DNA from: Bordetella parapertussis | GTDB lineage: Bacteria; Pseudomonadota; Gammaproteobacteria; Burkholderiales; Burkholderiaceae_B | Reading direction: 5' to 3' | Assembly: GCA_945872285.1 (NCBI GenBank) | Contig: CAMBZR010000013.1 | Location: 1 to 54,492 of the forward strand | Length of the DNA stretch: 54,492 bases | Part shown: positions 26,141 through 35,804 of the stretch, piece by piece | Layout of the letters: each line of letters starts with the position of its first letter | Position numbering within the stretch: the first letter of the stretch is position 1 | Made by a program: the position numbers and the translations under genes | Notes under the pieces: model-generated | Seen by the model: the letters and a program-made list of their open reading frames with translations, nothing else | What the model was told of the DNA's origin: nothing | The model's database searches: none

Positions 26141-27997
26141 ATGAATCTGACCTTAAACGCCCCTGATTACGTTCACCACGCTGAGTTAAAAAAATGGGTG
26201 ACTGACGTTGCAGCAAAAGCCAAGCCCGCCAAGATCGTCTGGTGTGACGGCTCGCAGGAAGAATACGATCGGCTTTGCGCCGAGATGGTGCAGTCTGGGA
26301 TGTTGCACAAACTGAACCCCGCGAAACGACCAAACTCGTTTCTGGCGCGCTCGTCGCCCGATGACGTGGCACGCGTCGAAGATCGCACGTTTATTTGCAG
26401 CAAAAATAAGTCGGAGGCTGGCCCCACCAATAACTGGATCGAGCCTGCAGAAATGCGCACCAAGCTCGACGAGTTATTTGAAGGCGCGATGGCCGGTCGC
26501 ACCCTGTACGTGATTCCGTTTTCGATGGGCCCGCTGGGATCGCCGATTGCACAAATCGGCGTCGAGTTGTCTGACTCGCCGTACGTTGTAGTCAATATGC
26601 GCCTAATGACTCGCATGGGCAAAAAAGTGTTCGACGTGCTGGGCCCAACGGGGGCGTTTGTGCCCTGTGTGCACACCGTAGGCGCGCCTTTGGCTGCGGG
26701 GCAGGCCGATGTCGTTTGGCCGTGCAATAACACCAAGTACATCGTGCATTTTCCCGAAACCCGTGAGATTTGGTCTTATGGCTCGGGCTACGGTGGCAAC
26801 GCCTTGCTAGGTAAAAAATGTTTCGCTTTGCGCATCGCCTCAAACATGGGCCGTAGCGAAGCATCTGCGACTTCACCGGGCTGGCTGGCTGAGCATATGC
26901 TGATTTTGGGTGTGACGGCCCCTTGGGGTAAAAAATACCATGTCGCGGCAGCGTTTCCGTCGGCCTGTGGCAAAACCAACTTTGCGATGTTGATTCCACC
27001 CAAGAGCTTAGGCGAACAGGGCTGGAAGATCACGACGATCGGTGACGATATCGCCTGGATCAAACCAGACGCAAAAGGTAATTTGCGCGCGATTAACCCC
27101 GAAGCTGGTTACTTTGGCGTTGCGCCTGGCACCAACCAGCAATCAAACTTTAATTGCATGGCCACCTTGGCCCAAGACACCATTTTCACAAACGTGGCGT
27201 TGACCGATGACGGCGACGTGTGGTGGGAAGGCATGAGCAAGGTGCCACCTGCACACTGTATCGACTGGCAAGGGCGTGATTGGACTCCTGAGCAGGCAAA
27301 AGAGAAAGGCATTAAAGCTGCGCATCCAAATGCGCGCTTTACCGTTTCTGCCACGCAAAACCCGGTGCTGGATCCCGAATGGGATAACCCTGAGGGTGTT
27401 GTCATTGACGCCTTCATCTTTGGCGGCCGTCGCTCGACCACCGTGCCCTTGGTGACCGAGGCGCGTGATTGGGCTGAGGGCGTTTACATGGCCGCGACCA
27501 TGGGCTCTGAAACCACTGCTGCTGCAGTGGGTGAACAGGGTGTGGTGCGCCGTGATCCATTTGCGATGTTGCCGTTCTGTGGCTACAACATGGCCGAGTA
27601 CTTTCAACACTGGCTATCTTTAGGCGAACACTTGCAAGCCTCGGGTGCTAAGTTGCCCAGTATCTTCTGTGTCAACTGGTTTCGTACAGATGCTGACGGC
27701 AAATTTGTTTGGCCCGGCTTTAGCGAAAACACCCGCGTGTTGAAATGGATGTTGGGTCGTATCGAAGGCGAGGCCAAGGGCAACGAACATGTCTTTGGGA
27801 TTACACCGAGCTATGAAGATCTTGACTGGTCGGGCATGGATTTTTCTCTCGAAAAATTCACCACGATCACTTCAATCGACAAAGCGGCTTGGCGCAAAGA
27901 GTTCGAATTGCATGCTGAACTCTTTGAAAAGCTGGCACATGGCTTGCCACCAAGTTTGCTTGAGATCAAAGCGGGCTTTGAAAGCCGCTTAGGGTAA
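26141..27997 (+). CDS. pckG: Phosphoenolpyruvate carboxykinase (GTP)
   Basis: This 618-residue enzyme converts oxaloacetate and GTP to PEP, CO2 and GDP, the first step of gluconeogenesis from organic acids. The GTP-type P-loop is FPSACGKTN (272-280) with the reactive Cys276. GDDIAWI (301-307) carries metal-binding Asp residues, and [11 protein letters not shown] and [16 protein letters not shown] follow. The length is typical of the GTP-dependent family, whereas ATP-type enzymes are shorter and differ in motif. A long upstream region suggests its own regulation. It supports the picture of growth on tartrate and other acids that enter as oxaloacetate. Confidence 0.97.
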   Translation: MNLTLNAPDYVHHAELKKWVTDVAAKAKPAKIVWCDGSQEEYDRLCAEMVQSGMLHKLNPAKRPNSFLARSSPDDVARVEDRTFICSKNKSEAGPTNNWIEPAEMRTKLDELFEGAMAGRTLYVIPFSMGPLGSPIAQIGVELSDSPYVVVNMRLMTRMGKKVFDVLGPTGAFVPCVHTVGAPLAAGQADVVWPCNNTKYIVHFPETREIWSYGSGYGGNALLGKKCFALRIASNMGRSEASATSPGWLAEHMLILGVTAPWGKKYHVAAAFPSACGKTNFAMLIPPKSLGEQGWKITTIGDDIAWIKPDAKGNLRAINPEAGYFGVAPGTNQQSNFNCMATLAQDTIFTNVALTDDGDVWWEGMSKVPPAHCIDWQGRDWTPEQAKEKGIKAAHPNARFTVSATQNPVLDPEWDNPEGVVIDAFIFGGRRSTTVPLVTEARDWAEGVYMAATMGSETTAAAVGEQGVVRRDPFAMLPFCGYNMAEYFQHWLSLGEHLQASGAKLPSIFCVNWFRTDADGKFVWPGFSENTRVLKWMLGRIEGEAKGNEHVFGITPSYEDLDWSGMDFSLEKFTTITSIDKAAWRKEFELHAELFEKLAHGLPPSLLEIKAGFESRLG

Positions 27998-28002
27998 GTG
28001 GC

Positions 28003-29499
28003 TTACATATGACTTTCCCAGGTCGCATCCAAATCAAACGGATACACAGGGCGATCAAGCTTGCTGTACGGAAACCGTGAATAGTCAGAGCTCGTGACGC
28101 CGCCACCATCGCATTCGACCACGGCCTTGGCAATCGGTACGAACACTGGCCGACAATACATTCTGGATTTGAGCAATACAAAACGATGCTTGGTCGCATC
28201 AATGCCGATGTGACTGAAAATGCCTAAGTCCCAGTGCTCTTGAGGCGTTTCCGTGACCATCACCAGCGCTTGAGGCAATTGCAGCAAGACTGTCCGCCCC
28301 ATGTAAATGCGCTGACCCGTATAGGTGGGCCCACTGATCACGTATTCACCATCTGTGATGCGCAAGACGACCCCAGTAAGCATACGGGGTGTGGTTGTGA
28401 TACCTAGCTGGGTTAAAGGAACTTTGTCGCCGACGGCCACTGACACCGTTGCGCCAATACCGGCGTCAATCATCCGTGCGACCGCCTCCGGGTCACAGAT
28501 TGGCCCGACTACGATGTCTTGCAAGCCTTGCGCCAAGGCTTCATGCAAGACATTCATGTCGTCACAGGTGCCGCCCGACATGCAGTTATCGCCGTGATCC
28601 AGCAAGAGCACAGGCCCTGAACCGGGCTGTTGCGCAAGCGCTTGTGCCCGAGCGATCGAGACAGCTAAGCTTTCACTCTTGTAGACAAAACCTTCACGGT
28701 TATCCCAGATGAAGCCCGCGACCACGTCGGCAAATTGTTCGGCGGCGTCAGGGTCTGCATCGCTGATCACCACCACGCTAATGCAGGGGGCGGCGATATC
28801 GGCCAACGAAAAGCCTGCCAGCACCGACACGCCCAGCATACCCGCAACCTCAGCGGCGCGAGCGAGCTCGACGGCTTCGTGCATGGCGCCAATGTCGGTA
28901 CGGCTGCACAGCGTGTGCGAGAGCAGCGGCAGGCGGCGCCAAGCCATCGTCGGTTTGATTTTTTTATCAAGCATCTCAATGAGCAAACGCGCGGCGTGGG
29001 CACCGGTTTCGTACATATCGATATGCGGATAGGTTTTGAAGCTCACCACGATGTCGCTGTTCGACATCGTTTTTTCAGTGATTTTGCCGTGCAAATCAAA
29101 AGCCACTGCAATGGGGGCTTTCGGCAATACTGCCCGCAAACGCTCGAGTAGATCGCCTTCGCCATCATCAGAGTTTTCGGCCACCATGGCACCGTGCAGG
29201 TCGAGTGCGATCGCATCGCACCCAGCCGCCGCCGCCACAATCACATCAGACAGGTGGGTGTAAGCCTGCGCGGCCACACAACCGCTTGGGTTAGCGGTGG
29301 CACTGCAGGCCACGACAACTTGATGGCCGGCTTGTTCAAGTAGGTCGATATAGGCGGCGATACCAGTACGCGTGCCTTTAGAGGCTGCGTAGGCCTCGTC
29401 GCCGTAGGTTGGACCGTGATCGCCAAATGACGAGAGCGGCGTTGGGACCGGAGAAAACGTATTGGTTTCGTGATTGAGTCGTGCCACCAGGATTTTCAT
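28003..29499 (-). CDS. M81-family metallopeptidase (MlrC/microcystinase C-like)
   Basis: This 498-residue protein starts at ATG 29499 (MKILVARLNHETNTFSPV); that start overlaps the stop of the upstream M20 gene as ATGA, supporting coupling. It has the M81 N-terminal domain with His10-Glu11 in the HETN motif, a CDAIALDLHGAMVAE stretch near 82, FDLHGKITEKTM near 120 and LLLDHGDNCMSGGTCDD near 300 as further metal-site motifs. MlrC degrades linear microcystin fragments, but most relatives have unknown substrates. Pairing with an amidase points to breakdown of an amide, peptide or hydantoin-like compound. The 3' end is 5 bases from the pckG stop. Confidence 0.85.
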   Translation of the reverse strand: MKILVARLNHETNTFSPVPTPLSSFGDHGPTYGDEAYAASKGTRTGIAAYIDLLEQAGHQVVVACSATANPSGCVAAQAYTHLSDVIVAAAAGCDAIALDLHGAMVAENSDDGEGDLLERLRAVLPKAPIAVAFDLHGKITEKTMSNSDIVVSFKTYPHIDMYETGAHAARLLIEMLDKKIKPTMAWRRLPLLSHTLCSRTDIGAMHEAVELARAAEVAGMLGVSVLAGFSLADIAAPCISVVVISDADPDAAEQFADVVAGFIWDNREGFVYKSESLAVSIARAQALAQQPGSGPVLLLDHGDNCMSGGTCDDMNVLHEALAQGLQDIVVGPICDPEAVARMIDAGIGATVSVAVGDKVPLTQLGITTTPRMLTGVVLRITDGEYVISGPTYTGQRIYMGRTVLLQLPQALVMVTETPQEHWDLGIFSHIGIDATKHRFVLLKSRMYCRPVFVPIAKAVVECDGGGVTSSDYSRFPYSKLDRPVYPFDLDATWESHM

Positions 29500-30755
29500 T
29501 GCTGGCTCGCGCACGTAAGCATGGCATGCAACAACACGTTGCAGCCGGCCTCAAGATGCTCAGACTTTGCATCTTCGATTTCGTTATGACTGATGCCATC
29601 TTTGCAAGGTACAAAAATCATCGCTGTGGGGGCAACGCGTGCCATATAGACGGCATCGTGACCAGCGCCACTGACAACGTCCATCTCTGAGAGCCCTATG
29701 GTATGCGCGCCTGAACGCACGGCTTGCACCAATTCGTTGGCAAAGGCCGCAGGCGGAAAATACACCACTTGCGTCAACGCGATACTGACCTTGCCCTGTT
29801 TGGCAATCTCTTGGGCCCGGGCATTGAGCTTGTCGACCATCGCAGTTAATGTCGCATCTGAGTCTGCCCGAAGGTCGACCGACATTTTGACCGTACCCGG
29901 GATGACGTTGCGTGAATTGGGGTACACGTCAAGCATCCCAACGGTGCCGCGCGCGTGAGGAGCGTGGTCGAGCGCGAGTTCGTTGACCAGCTGCACCATA
30001 TGTGAGGCCGCTAGCAAAGCGTCGTGACGCAGTTGCATGGGGGTCGGACCTGCATGCGCTTCAGAGCCGGTGATGACCACATCAAACCAGCGCTGTCCTA
30101 AGGCACCCGTCACGACGCCAATCGTGATGTCGTGCGCCTCAAGAACCGGACCCTGCTCGATGTGCGCCTCAAAATAGGCACCGATCCCCCGAGGGCTGAT
30201 TTGGTCTGTGCCGGCATAGCCGATCGCGTTCAGGGCTTGCCCGACCGTGATGCCGTCGCGATCTGTTTGCGCCAGAATAAAGTCGGTTTTGAATTCTCCG
30301 ATAAAGGCACCCGAACCCATCATGACAGGAACAAACCGCGAGCCTTCTTCGTTTGTCCAGACCACGACCTCAAGCGGCGCGTCGGTGGTGATCTTCGCAT
30401 CATTGAGTGTTTTAAATACCTCCAGGCCCGCCAGTACACCGTAGTTTCCGTCAAACTTACCGCCGGTTGGCTGTGTGTCAATATGACTGCCGGTCATGAT
30501 GGCGGGTAAGCTATCATTGCGCCCGGCGCGGCGGGCAAAAATATTGCCCACGCAATCAATGCGAAGCGTACAGCCCGCGGCCTTAGCCTCGCTCACAAAA
30601 AAATCACGCCCTTGGCGATCGAGGTCGGTCAGCGCCAAACGGCACACGCCGCCTTTAGGTGTTGCACCGATTTGAGCGAGTTGCATCAAACTGTTCCACA
30701 GCCGTGTCCCATTGACGCGCAGAGCGGCGTGGGATGTTAAAGAAGCAGTCGACAT
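29496..30755 (-). CDS. M20-family Zn-dependent amidase (hydantoinase/carbamoylase type)
   Basis: This 419-residue protein fits N-carbamoyl-L-amino-acid hydrolase, allantoate amidohydrolase and ureidoglycolate relatives. Metal ligands are visible as His91 and Asp102 in GSHIDTQPTGGKFDG and Glu136-Glu137 in TNEEGSRF. GPTPMQLRHDAL near 225 lies in the dimerisation domain, and GAGHDAVYMA near 375 holds a C-terminal metal His. The ATG at 30755 has GGAG 8 bases upstream; a TTG one codon earlier is less likely. It is translationally coupled to the M81 gene. The exact substrate is uncertain: a carbamoylated amino acid or ureide. Confidence 0.88.
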   Translation of the reverse strand: MSTASLTSHAALRVNGTRLWNSLMQLAQIGATPKGGVCRLALTDLDRQGRDFFVSEAKAAGCTLRIDCVGNIFARRAGRNDSLPAIMTGSHIDTQPTGGKFDGNYGVLAGLEVFKTLNDAKITTDAPLEVVVWTNEEGSRFVPVMMGSGAFIGEFKTDFILAQTDRDGITVGQALNAIGYAGTDQISPRGIGAYFEAHIEQGPVLEAHDITIGVVTGALGQRWFDVVITGSEAHAGPTPMQLRHDALLAASHMVQLVNELALDHAPHARGTVGMLDVYPNSRNVIPGTVKMSVDLRADSDATLTAMVDKLNARAQEIAKQGKVSIALTQVVYFPPAAFANELVQAVRSGAHTIGLSEMDVVSGAGHDAVYMARVAPTAMIFVPCKDGISHNEIEDAKSEHLEAGCNVLLHAMLTCASQQ

Positions 30756-30847
30756 CAAAAAACTCCGAAGTTGGGGTAGATGAATCAGGTAATCTAGCGA
30801 ATAATCGTAATAGTGCCTGAATTCAATCTAACAAGGTTCAACAAACA

Positions 30848-32299
30848 ATGAAACTCGATGCGATCTCGCACCGCAATCGCAATACCAAAATTGTAGCCAC
30901 TCTGGGGCCCGCAAGCAGTGAACCCGCCATGATTCGACGGTTATTCGATGCAGGTGTCGATGTGTTCAGGCTGAACTTTAGCCACGGTACACACGCGGAT
31001 CATCAATTGCGCTACGACGCGATTCGTCAGATCGAAGCCGATGTCGGCCGCCCCGTGGGCATCCTGCTAGATTTGCAAGGGCCAAAACTTCGGGTGGGCA
31101 AAATCGTTGGTGGCAAACAGTCTCTCGAGGCGGGTCAAAAGCTAAGGTTTGATTTGGATCCGGCCCCAGGCGAAAACGGCCGCGTGCCGCTGCTGCACCC
31201 AGAGATTTTTGCAGCCATCAAACCGGGCGACGACTTGCTGATAGACGATGGCAAGGTCAGAGTCCGCGTGTTGGCGTGTGATGCGACGCACGCCGACGTC
31301 GAGGTGATCAATGCCGGTATGATTTCGGATCGCAAAGGAGTGAATGTTCCGGGGGCGATCCTGCCGCTGTCGCCCATTACCACTAAAGATCGCGAGGATT
31401 TGGCGTTTGGGTTGAGTCTCGGGGTCGATTGGGTGGCGCTCTCGTTTGTGCAGCGCACTGAAGATATCGCTGAACTCAGAGCCTTGATCGGGGATCGTGC
31501 CTGGATTATGGCCAAGCTTGAAAAACCCTCGGCGATCGAGTCGCTCGAAGCGATTGTTGCCGCCTCAGACGGGGTAATGGTTGCGCGTGGCGACTTAGGG
31601 GTTGAACTGCCGCCCGAAGAAGTCCCCGTCTTGCAAAAGCGTATTGTGCGGGCCTGTCGCGAAGCCGGTAAACCCGTGATCGTGGCCACGCAAATGCTTG
31701 AGTCGATGATTGCCTCGCCGGTTCCGACGCGCGCAGAAGTCAGCGATGTTGCAACTGCAGTGTATGACGGCGTTGATGCTGTCATGCTCTCGGCCGAGTC
31801 GGCGTCTGGCGCTTATCCGATTGAAGCCGTCAACATGATGGATCGTATTTTGCAAAGTACCGAGCGTGACCCGATTCAACGTTTAACCATGGATGCGACC
31901 TTTCGGCGGCGTCACCGCGACGCGCGCGATGCGATTTCGGCAGCGATTCGGACCGTGGCCGAGACCCTGCCGGTTGCGGCAACGGTAGCCTACACGTCTT
32001 CGGGTTCAACGACACTGCGCGTGGCCCACGAGCGTCCTCGGGCTCCGATCTTAAGCATGACGCCTAATGCGGCGGCCGCGCGTCGTTTGTCACTTGTTTG
32101 GGGGGTGCATTCGATACAAGCCGCTGTGGTGCAAAGCACCGAAGATATCGTCTTGCGTGCCACGCAGGCGGCCGAAAAGAATGGCTTTGGACAGCCCGGT
32201 GAGGCCTTGCTGATTATTGCAGGCACTCCCTTTGGGGTGTCGGGCACCACCAATCTGTTACGGATCGCCTGGATTGGTGAAAAGCCCGATACGGTCTGA
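30848..32299 (+). CDS. pyk: Pyruvate kinase
   Basis: This 483-residue enzyme converts PEP and ADP to pyruvate and ATP in the cytoplasm. Markers are TKIVATLGPASSEP (about 14-27), FRLNFSHGTHADH (about 40-52), LLDLQGPKLRVG (about 73-84), the K+/Mg signature IMAKLEKPSAIESLE (about 220-234) and VMVARGDLGVELPPEEVP (about 241-258). GVDAVMLSAESASGAYP follows. The C-terminal allosteric domain is present. It is divergent from the M20 gene. With pckG 3 kb away it frames the PEP-pyruvate-oxaloacetate node. Confidence 0.97.
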   Translation: MKLDAISHRNRNTKIVATLGPASSEPAMIRRLFDAGVDVFRLNFSHGTHADHQLRYDAIRQIEADVGRPVGILLDLQGPKLRVGKIVGGKQSLEAGQKLRFDLDPAPGENGRVPLLHPEIFAAIKPGDDLLIDDGKVRVRVLACDATHADVEVINAGMISDRKGVNVPGAILPLSPITTKDREDLAFGLSLGVDWVALSFVQRTEDIAELRALIGDRAWIMAKLEKPSAIESLEAIVAASDGVMVARGDLGVELPPEEVPVLQKRIVRACREAGKPVIVATQMLESMIASPVPTRAEVSDVATAVYDGVDAVMLSAESASGAYPIEAVNMMDRILQSTERDPIQRLTMDATFRRRHRDARDAISAAIRTVAETLPVAATVAYTSSGSTTLRVAHERPRAPILSMTPNAAAARRLSLVWGVHSIQAAVVQSTEDIVLRATQAAEKNGFGQPGEALLIIAGTPFGVSGTTNLLRIAWIGEKPDTV

Positions 32300-32348
32300 T
32301 CCGTTAAACTAAAAAAAATATTTCAATAAATTTGGCAGGAGACAAAGA

Positions 32349-33554
32349 ATGGGCCATGCAGGTTTGCGGTTTGGTATTTTTTTAGCGCCGTTTCATCAGC
32401 TTGGCGACAATCCCACGCTTGCCCTTGAGCGTGATCTTGAGTTGATCGAATGGCTCGATCATTTGGGTTACGACGAAGCCTGGATCGGCGAACATCATTC
32501 AGCCGGATGGGAGATCATCGCTTCGCCCGAAATCTTTATTGCTGCCGCCGCGCAACGCACCAAGAGAATCATGTTGGGCTCTGGCGTCACAAGCCTGCCT
32601 TATCATCACCCCTTTTTGGTGGCGCAGCGTTTTGTGCAACTTGATCACATGACGCGTGGCCGGGTGATGTTGGGGTGTGGCCCCGGCGCACTGGTGTCAG
32701 ATGCCTACATGATGGGCATCGAAGCCGAGCGCCAGCGACCCATGATGGACGAGTCTCTTGGCGCCATCATGCGCTTGCTTGAGGGTAAAGAGCCCGTCAC
32801 CTTAAAGACCGACTGGTTTGAGCTTAAAGAGGCTCGACTGCATCTTGCGCCTTATACCAAGGGGTGCTTCCCGATCGCCGTCGCCACCTCAACCACCCCC
32901 TCTGGCGTCTTAACGGCCGGCAAGTATGGGGTGGGGATGTTGTCGCTTGGCGCGGGCTTGCCGGGCGGGCCGCAAAAACTTGCTGAACAATGGAAACTCG
33001 GCGAAGAGCAGGCCGCAAAATTTGGCAAGACCATGAACCGAGAGGATTGGCGCTTGGTGGTCAATATCCATGTCGCCGAAGATGACGCAACCGCCTTGCG
33101 TGATGTCGGTGCGCGTGAACGTGTCGAGACACTCAGTTATTTTAGCGAGACCCTCGGTCGCCCGCCCATGCGCAGTGAAGATCCTTTGGGTGATGGTTTA
33201 AAGGCCGGCACCACCATCGTAGGTTCACCCGAGACCGTTGCTAACGGCATTGCACGCTTGCTTGACTTCACAGGCGGTGGTGCGGGCGCTGTGATGTTTC
33301 GCTCGCACGAGTGGGCAACGCGCGAGCAAACCTTGCGCAGCTATGAGTTGTTCGCCCGTTGGGTCATGCCGAAGTTTCAGGGCAGCATGGATTCACTATT
33401 CGCCTCACGTGAGTGGGTCAGCGAAAACCGCAGCGGGATTTTTGGTCCGCACATGGGGGCAATGCGTAAAGCCTTTACCGATGCCGGCCAAGAGGTGCCA
33501 GATCATATGCGCCTGAGGTTACACACGGGCCCAACGCCTTTGGTTGAAAAGTAA
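32349..33554 (+). CDS. LLM-class flavin-dependent oxidoreductase (limonene monooxygenase-like)
   Basis: This 401-residue protein is a bacterial luciferase-like TIM barrel. The N-terminus LRFGIFLAPFHQLGDNPTLA, YDEAWIGEHHSAGWE (about 40-54), GSGVTSLPYHHPFLVAQRF split over about 75-95 and GRVMLGCGPG (about 108-117) form the FMN pocket. The C-terminal VGSPETVANGIARL is also conserved. It resembles limonene 1,2-monooxygenase and alkanal monooxygenase alpha-chain annotations; such enzymes need reduced FMN from a reductase. AGGAGA stands 8 bases before the ATG. No reductase gene is adjacent. The substrate is unknown. Confidence 0.87.
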   Translation: MGHAGLRFGIFLAPFHQLGDNPTLALERDLELIEWLDHLGYDEAWIGEHHSAGWEIIASPEIFIAAAAQRTKRIMLGSGVTSLPYHHPFLVAQRFVQLDHMTRGRVMLGCGPGALVSDAYMMGIEAERQRPMMDESLGAIMRLLEGKEPVTLKTDWFELKEARLHLAPYTKGCFPIAVATSTTPSGVLTAGKYGVGMLSLGAGLPGGPQKLAEQWKLGEEQAAKFGKTMNREDWRLVVNIHVAEDDATALRDVGARERVETLSYFSETLGRPPMRSEDPLGDGLKAGTTIVGSPETVANGIARLLDFTGGGAGAVMFRSHEWATREQTLRSYELFARWVMPKFQGSMDSLFASREWVSENRSGIFGPHMGAMRKAFTDAGQEVPDHMRLRLHTGPTPLVEK

Positions 33555-33756
33555 GGGGAGGCGATCCGCGCCCCTGAGGACTTTGCTTGAGGTCATCGAG
33601 CAAAGCTCTGCTCATACATCTTGACCTTTTGCGCACGGTTGCCTAGACGCGCCGCCTCAGGCACTATAGCGGACAACGTTGTGACTGTGAGCAGAAGATG
33701 GTCACTTTCGGCAACGCCGATGCCCAGCTCTTTCACCGATTTTTAGGATATAAGCC

Positions 33757-34773
33757 ATGGATTTGAGCCGTTTTCCCCGTCGTCGCTACTCGCAAGGCCC
33801 TTCGCCCATTGAGTTTTTGCCTAACTTTACCAAGGCCTTGGGTGGGCCGCGCGTGTGGATGAAGCGCGACGATATGCTGGGTTTAGCGCCTGGTGGCAAC
33901 AAGACCCGTAAGCTTGAATTTTTGATGGGCGACGCGCTGGCAAAAGGCGCAGACACGCTGATCACCTGCGGCGCGCCGCAGTCAAATCACTGCCGCATTA
34001 CTTTGGCTGCGGCGGTTAAAGAAGGGCTGAAGTGTCGTTTTGTGATTGAAGAGCGTGTGCCTGGAAGTTATAAAGTTGACGCAAGTGGTAATCAGTTCAT
34101 GTTTCGCTTGCTTGGAGTTGAGGCCGTTACTGTTGTGCCGGGTGGCAGCAACATGGCTCAGGCCATGGAGCAAGTCGCCCAAGAGGTGCGAGCCAGTGGC
34201 GGCAAGCCTTACATCATTCCGGGCGGCGGTTCGAACGCGATTGGTGGCTTGGGCTATGTCGCCTGCGCCCAAGAGTTGCAGCAACAGCTACTACAAATGG
34301 GTCAGCCGATGGATCATTTTGTGGTGGGATCGGGTAGCTCGGGCACCCACGGTGGTTTAGTTGCCGGATTTCTGGGCAACAATATTCAGATTCCCTTAGT
34401 TGGTATCGGCGTGAGTCGTGATCCTTCAGACCAAAATCCCTTGGTTCATAAAGAAGCTCAGGCGATTTTGGATTTACTTGGCGTCAAGATCCAGGTGCCT
34501 GCCGAGGCCGTCTTAAGTTTCGGCGATTGGTGGCGTCCTAAATACTCGATGCCTAACCCCGCGATGGTTGAAGCCGTGCAAATGCTTGCGCGTACTGAGG
34601 CGATCTTATTGGATCCGGTTTACACCGGCAAGATTATGGCGGGCTTGATCGGCTTAAGCCGTAAAGGCTATTTCAAACCCACAGATAACGTGCTGTTTTT
34701 GCATACAGGCGGCGCAACAGCCTTGCATGCATACGAGTCGGTTGTGCTTGGCGACCCCTCTGCGGTCGCTTAA
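33757..34773 (+). CDS. dcyD: D-cysteine desulfhydrase family PLP enzyme
   Basis: This 338-residue fold-type II PLP enzyme has the N-terminus MDLSRFPRRRYSQGPSPIEF and the cofactor Lys49 in APGGNKTRKLEFL. CGAPQSNHCRITLA (about 72-85) binds the substrate carboxylate, and GSGSSGTHGGLVAGF near 190 binds phosphate. D-cysteine desulfhydrase makes pyruvate, sulfide and ammonia from D-cysteine. ACC deaminase and L-cysteate sulfo-lyase belong to the same family and cannot be wholly excluded. It lies 73 bases upstream of a beta-hydroxyacid dehydrogenase gene on the same strand. Confidence 0.85.
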   Translation: MDLSRFPRRRYSQGPSPIEFLPNFTKALGGPRVWMKRDDMLGLAPGGNKTRKLEFLMGDALAKGADTLITCGAPQSNHCRITLAAAVKEGLKCRFVIEERVPGSYKVDASGNQFMFRLLGVEAVTVVPGGSNMAQAMEQVAQEVRASGGKPYIIPGGGSNAIGGLGYVACAQELQQQLLQMGQPMDHFVVGSGSSGTHGGLVAGFLGNNIQIPLVGIGVSRDPSDQNPLVHKEAQAILDLLGVKIQVPAEAVLSFGDWWRPKYSMPNPAMVEAVQMLARTEAILLDPVYTGKIMAGLIGLSRKGYFKPTDNVLFLHTGGATALHAYESVVLGDPSAVA

Positions 34774-34846
34774 GTCAAAAGAAGATTCTATTTCTTTAGA
34801 CAAACTTGCCGCACAATACAATAAACATATCCGGAGACAATAAAAA

Positions 34847-35743
34847 ATGAAACTCGGTTTAATTGGCTTGGGTAACATGGGTCATCATTTTGGTAACCGG
34901 TTTTTAGTGGCCGGCCATGACCTCATCGTTTTTGACAACAACCCTCAGGCGCTGGCGCGTTTGCAACAAAAAGGCGCGCGCGTTGCGGCAAGCGCTCAGG
35001 CCATGGCTGACGAGGTCGAGTTTGTTTTACTGTGTTTGCCGATGCCTGCGATCGTGCAGGCTGTTGTCCAGGGCCCCGCTGGGGTGATGCTAGGCAGAAG
35101 CGTCAAAATTATCGTCGACCTCTCAACCACTGGCCCCTCAGTGACTGATTCCATCGCAACTGTTGTTTCAGCAAAAAATATTGCTTGGGTTGGATCGCCA
35201 GTTAGCGGTGGCACGACTGGCGCCGAAAAAGGCACCTTGACTTTAATGGCTTCGGGGTCCTCGGCGGCGTTTGAGCAGGTCAAACCCGTGCTTTCGATCT
35301 TAGGCACCAATATTTTCTATCTGGGCGAACAACCGAGCCTGGGCCAAACCATGAAAATCATCAACAACACGCTTTGTGCGGTCAACATTGTGGCTAGTTG
35401 CGAAACCTTGGTGTACGGCGCCAAGGCGGGCTTAGACGCTAAAACGATGTTGGATGTGATTAATGTTTCAAGCGGCCGCTCGTTTATTACTCAAGAAAAA
35501 GTTCCTCAGTGTATTTTGACACGCGAGTTTCCCACCCGCTTCACGACAGATTTGTTGCATAAAGATATCAAGTTGTGCGTCGAAGAGGCCGAAAAACTTG
35601 GCGTACCGATGACAGTGAGCCCGGCAGCCAGACAGTTTTTATCGTTTGCGATCGGGCAGGGTGACGGGCCCAAAGACTATGCCAATATCATTAAGCATAT
35701 CGAGGGCTGGGCGGGTACAGAATTTGGTACGGCAGCGTCTTGA
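34847..35743 (+). CDS. 3-hydroxyisobutyrate dehydrogenase family oxidoreductase
   Basis: This 298-residue protein is a beta-hydroxyacid dehydrogenase. The dinucleotide site GLIGLGNMGHHF is at 4-15, with Asp30 after strand 2 suggesting NAD. The substrate motif SPVSGGTTGAEKGTL is at 117-131, catalytic Lys170 is in GQTMKIINN, and KDIKLCVEEAEKLGVP is near 240. Members reduce tartronate semialdehyde or oxidise 3-hydroxyisobutyrate and similar acids. Tartronate semialdehyde reductase would fit the sugar-acid theme of the window, but no glyoxylate carboligase is seen. Downstream 61 bases is an exported methyltransferase gene. Confidence 0.88.
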   Translation: MKLGLIGLGNMGHHFGNRFLVAGHDLIVFDNNPQALARLQQKGARVAASAQAMADEVEFVLLCLPMPAIVQAVVQGPAGVMLGRSVKIIVDLSTTGPSVTDSIATVVSAKNIAWVGSPVSGGTTGAEKGTLTLMASGSSAAFEQVKPVLSILGTNIFYLGEQPSLGQTMKIINNTLCAVNIVASCETLVYGAKAGLDAKTMLDVINVSSGRSFITQEKVPQCILTREFPTRFTTDLLHKDIKLCVEEAEKLGVPMTVSPAARQFLSFAIGQGDGPKDYANIIKHIEGWAGTEFGTAAS

Positions 35744-35804
35744 GCACAAGCGCTTCAAACATTATTTTTTTCCACGACTTTTTTAACTGTTAACGGGAGT
35801 AATT

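Noticed and set aside
33581..33605. Inverted repeat CTTTGCT / AGCAAAG after the LLM oxidoreductase gene
   Set aside because: Only 7 bp with an 11-base loop and no T-run; too weak to call a terminator.
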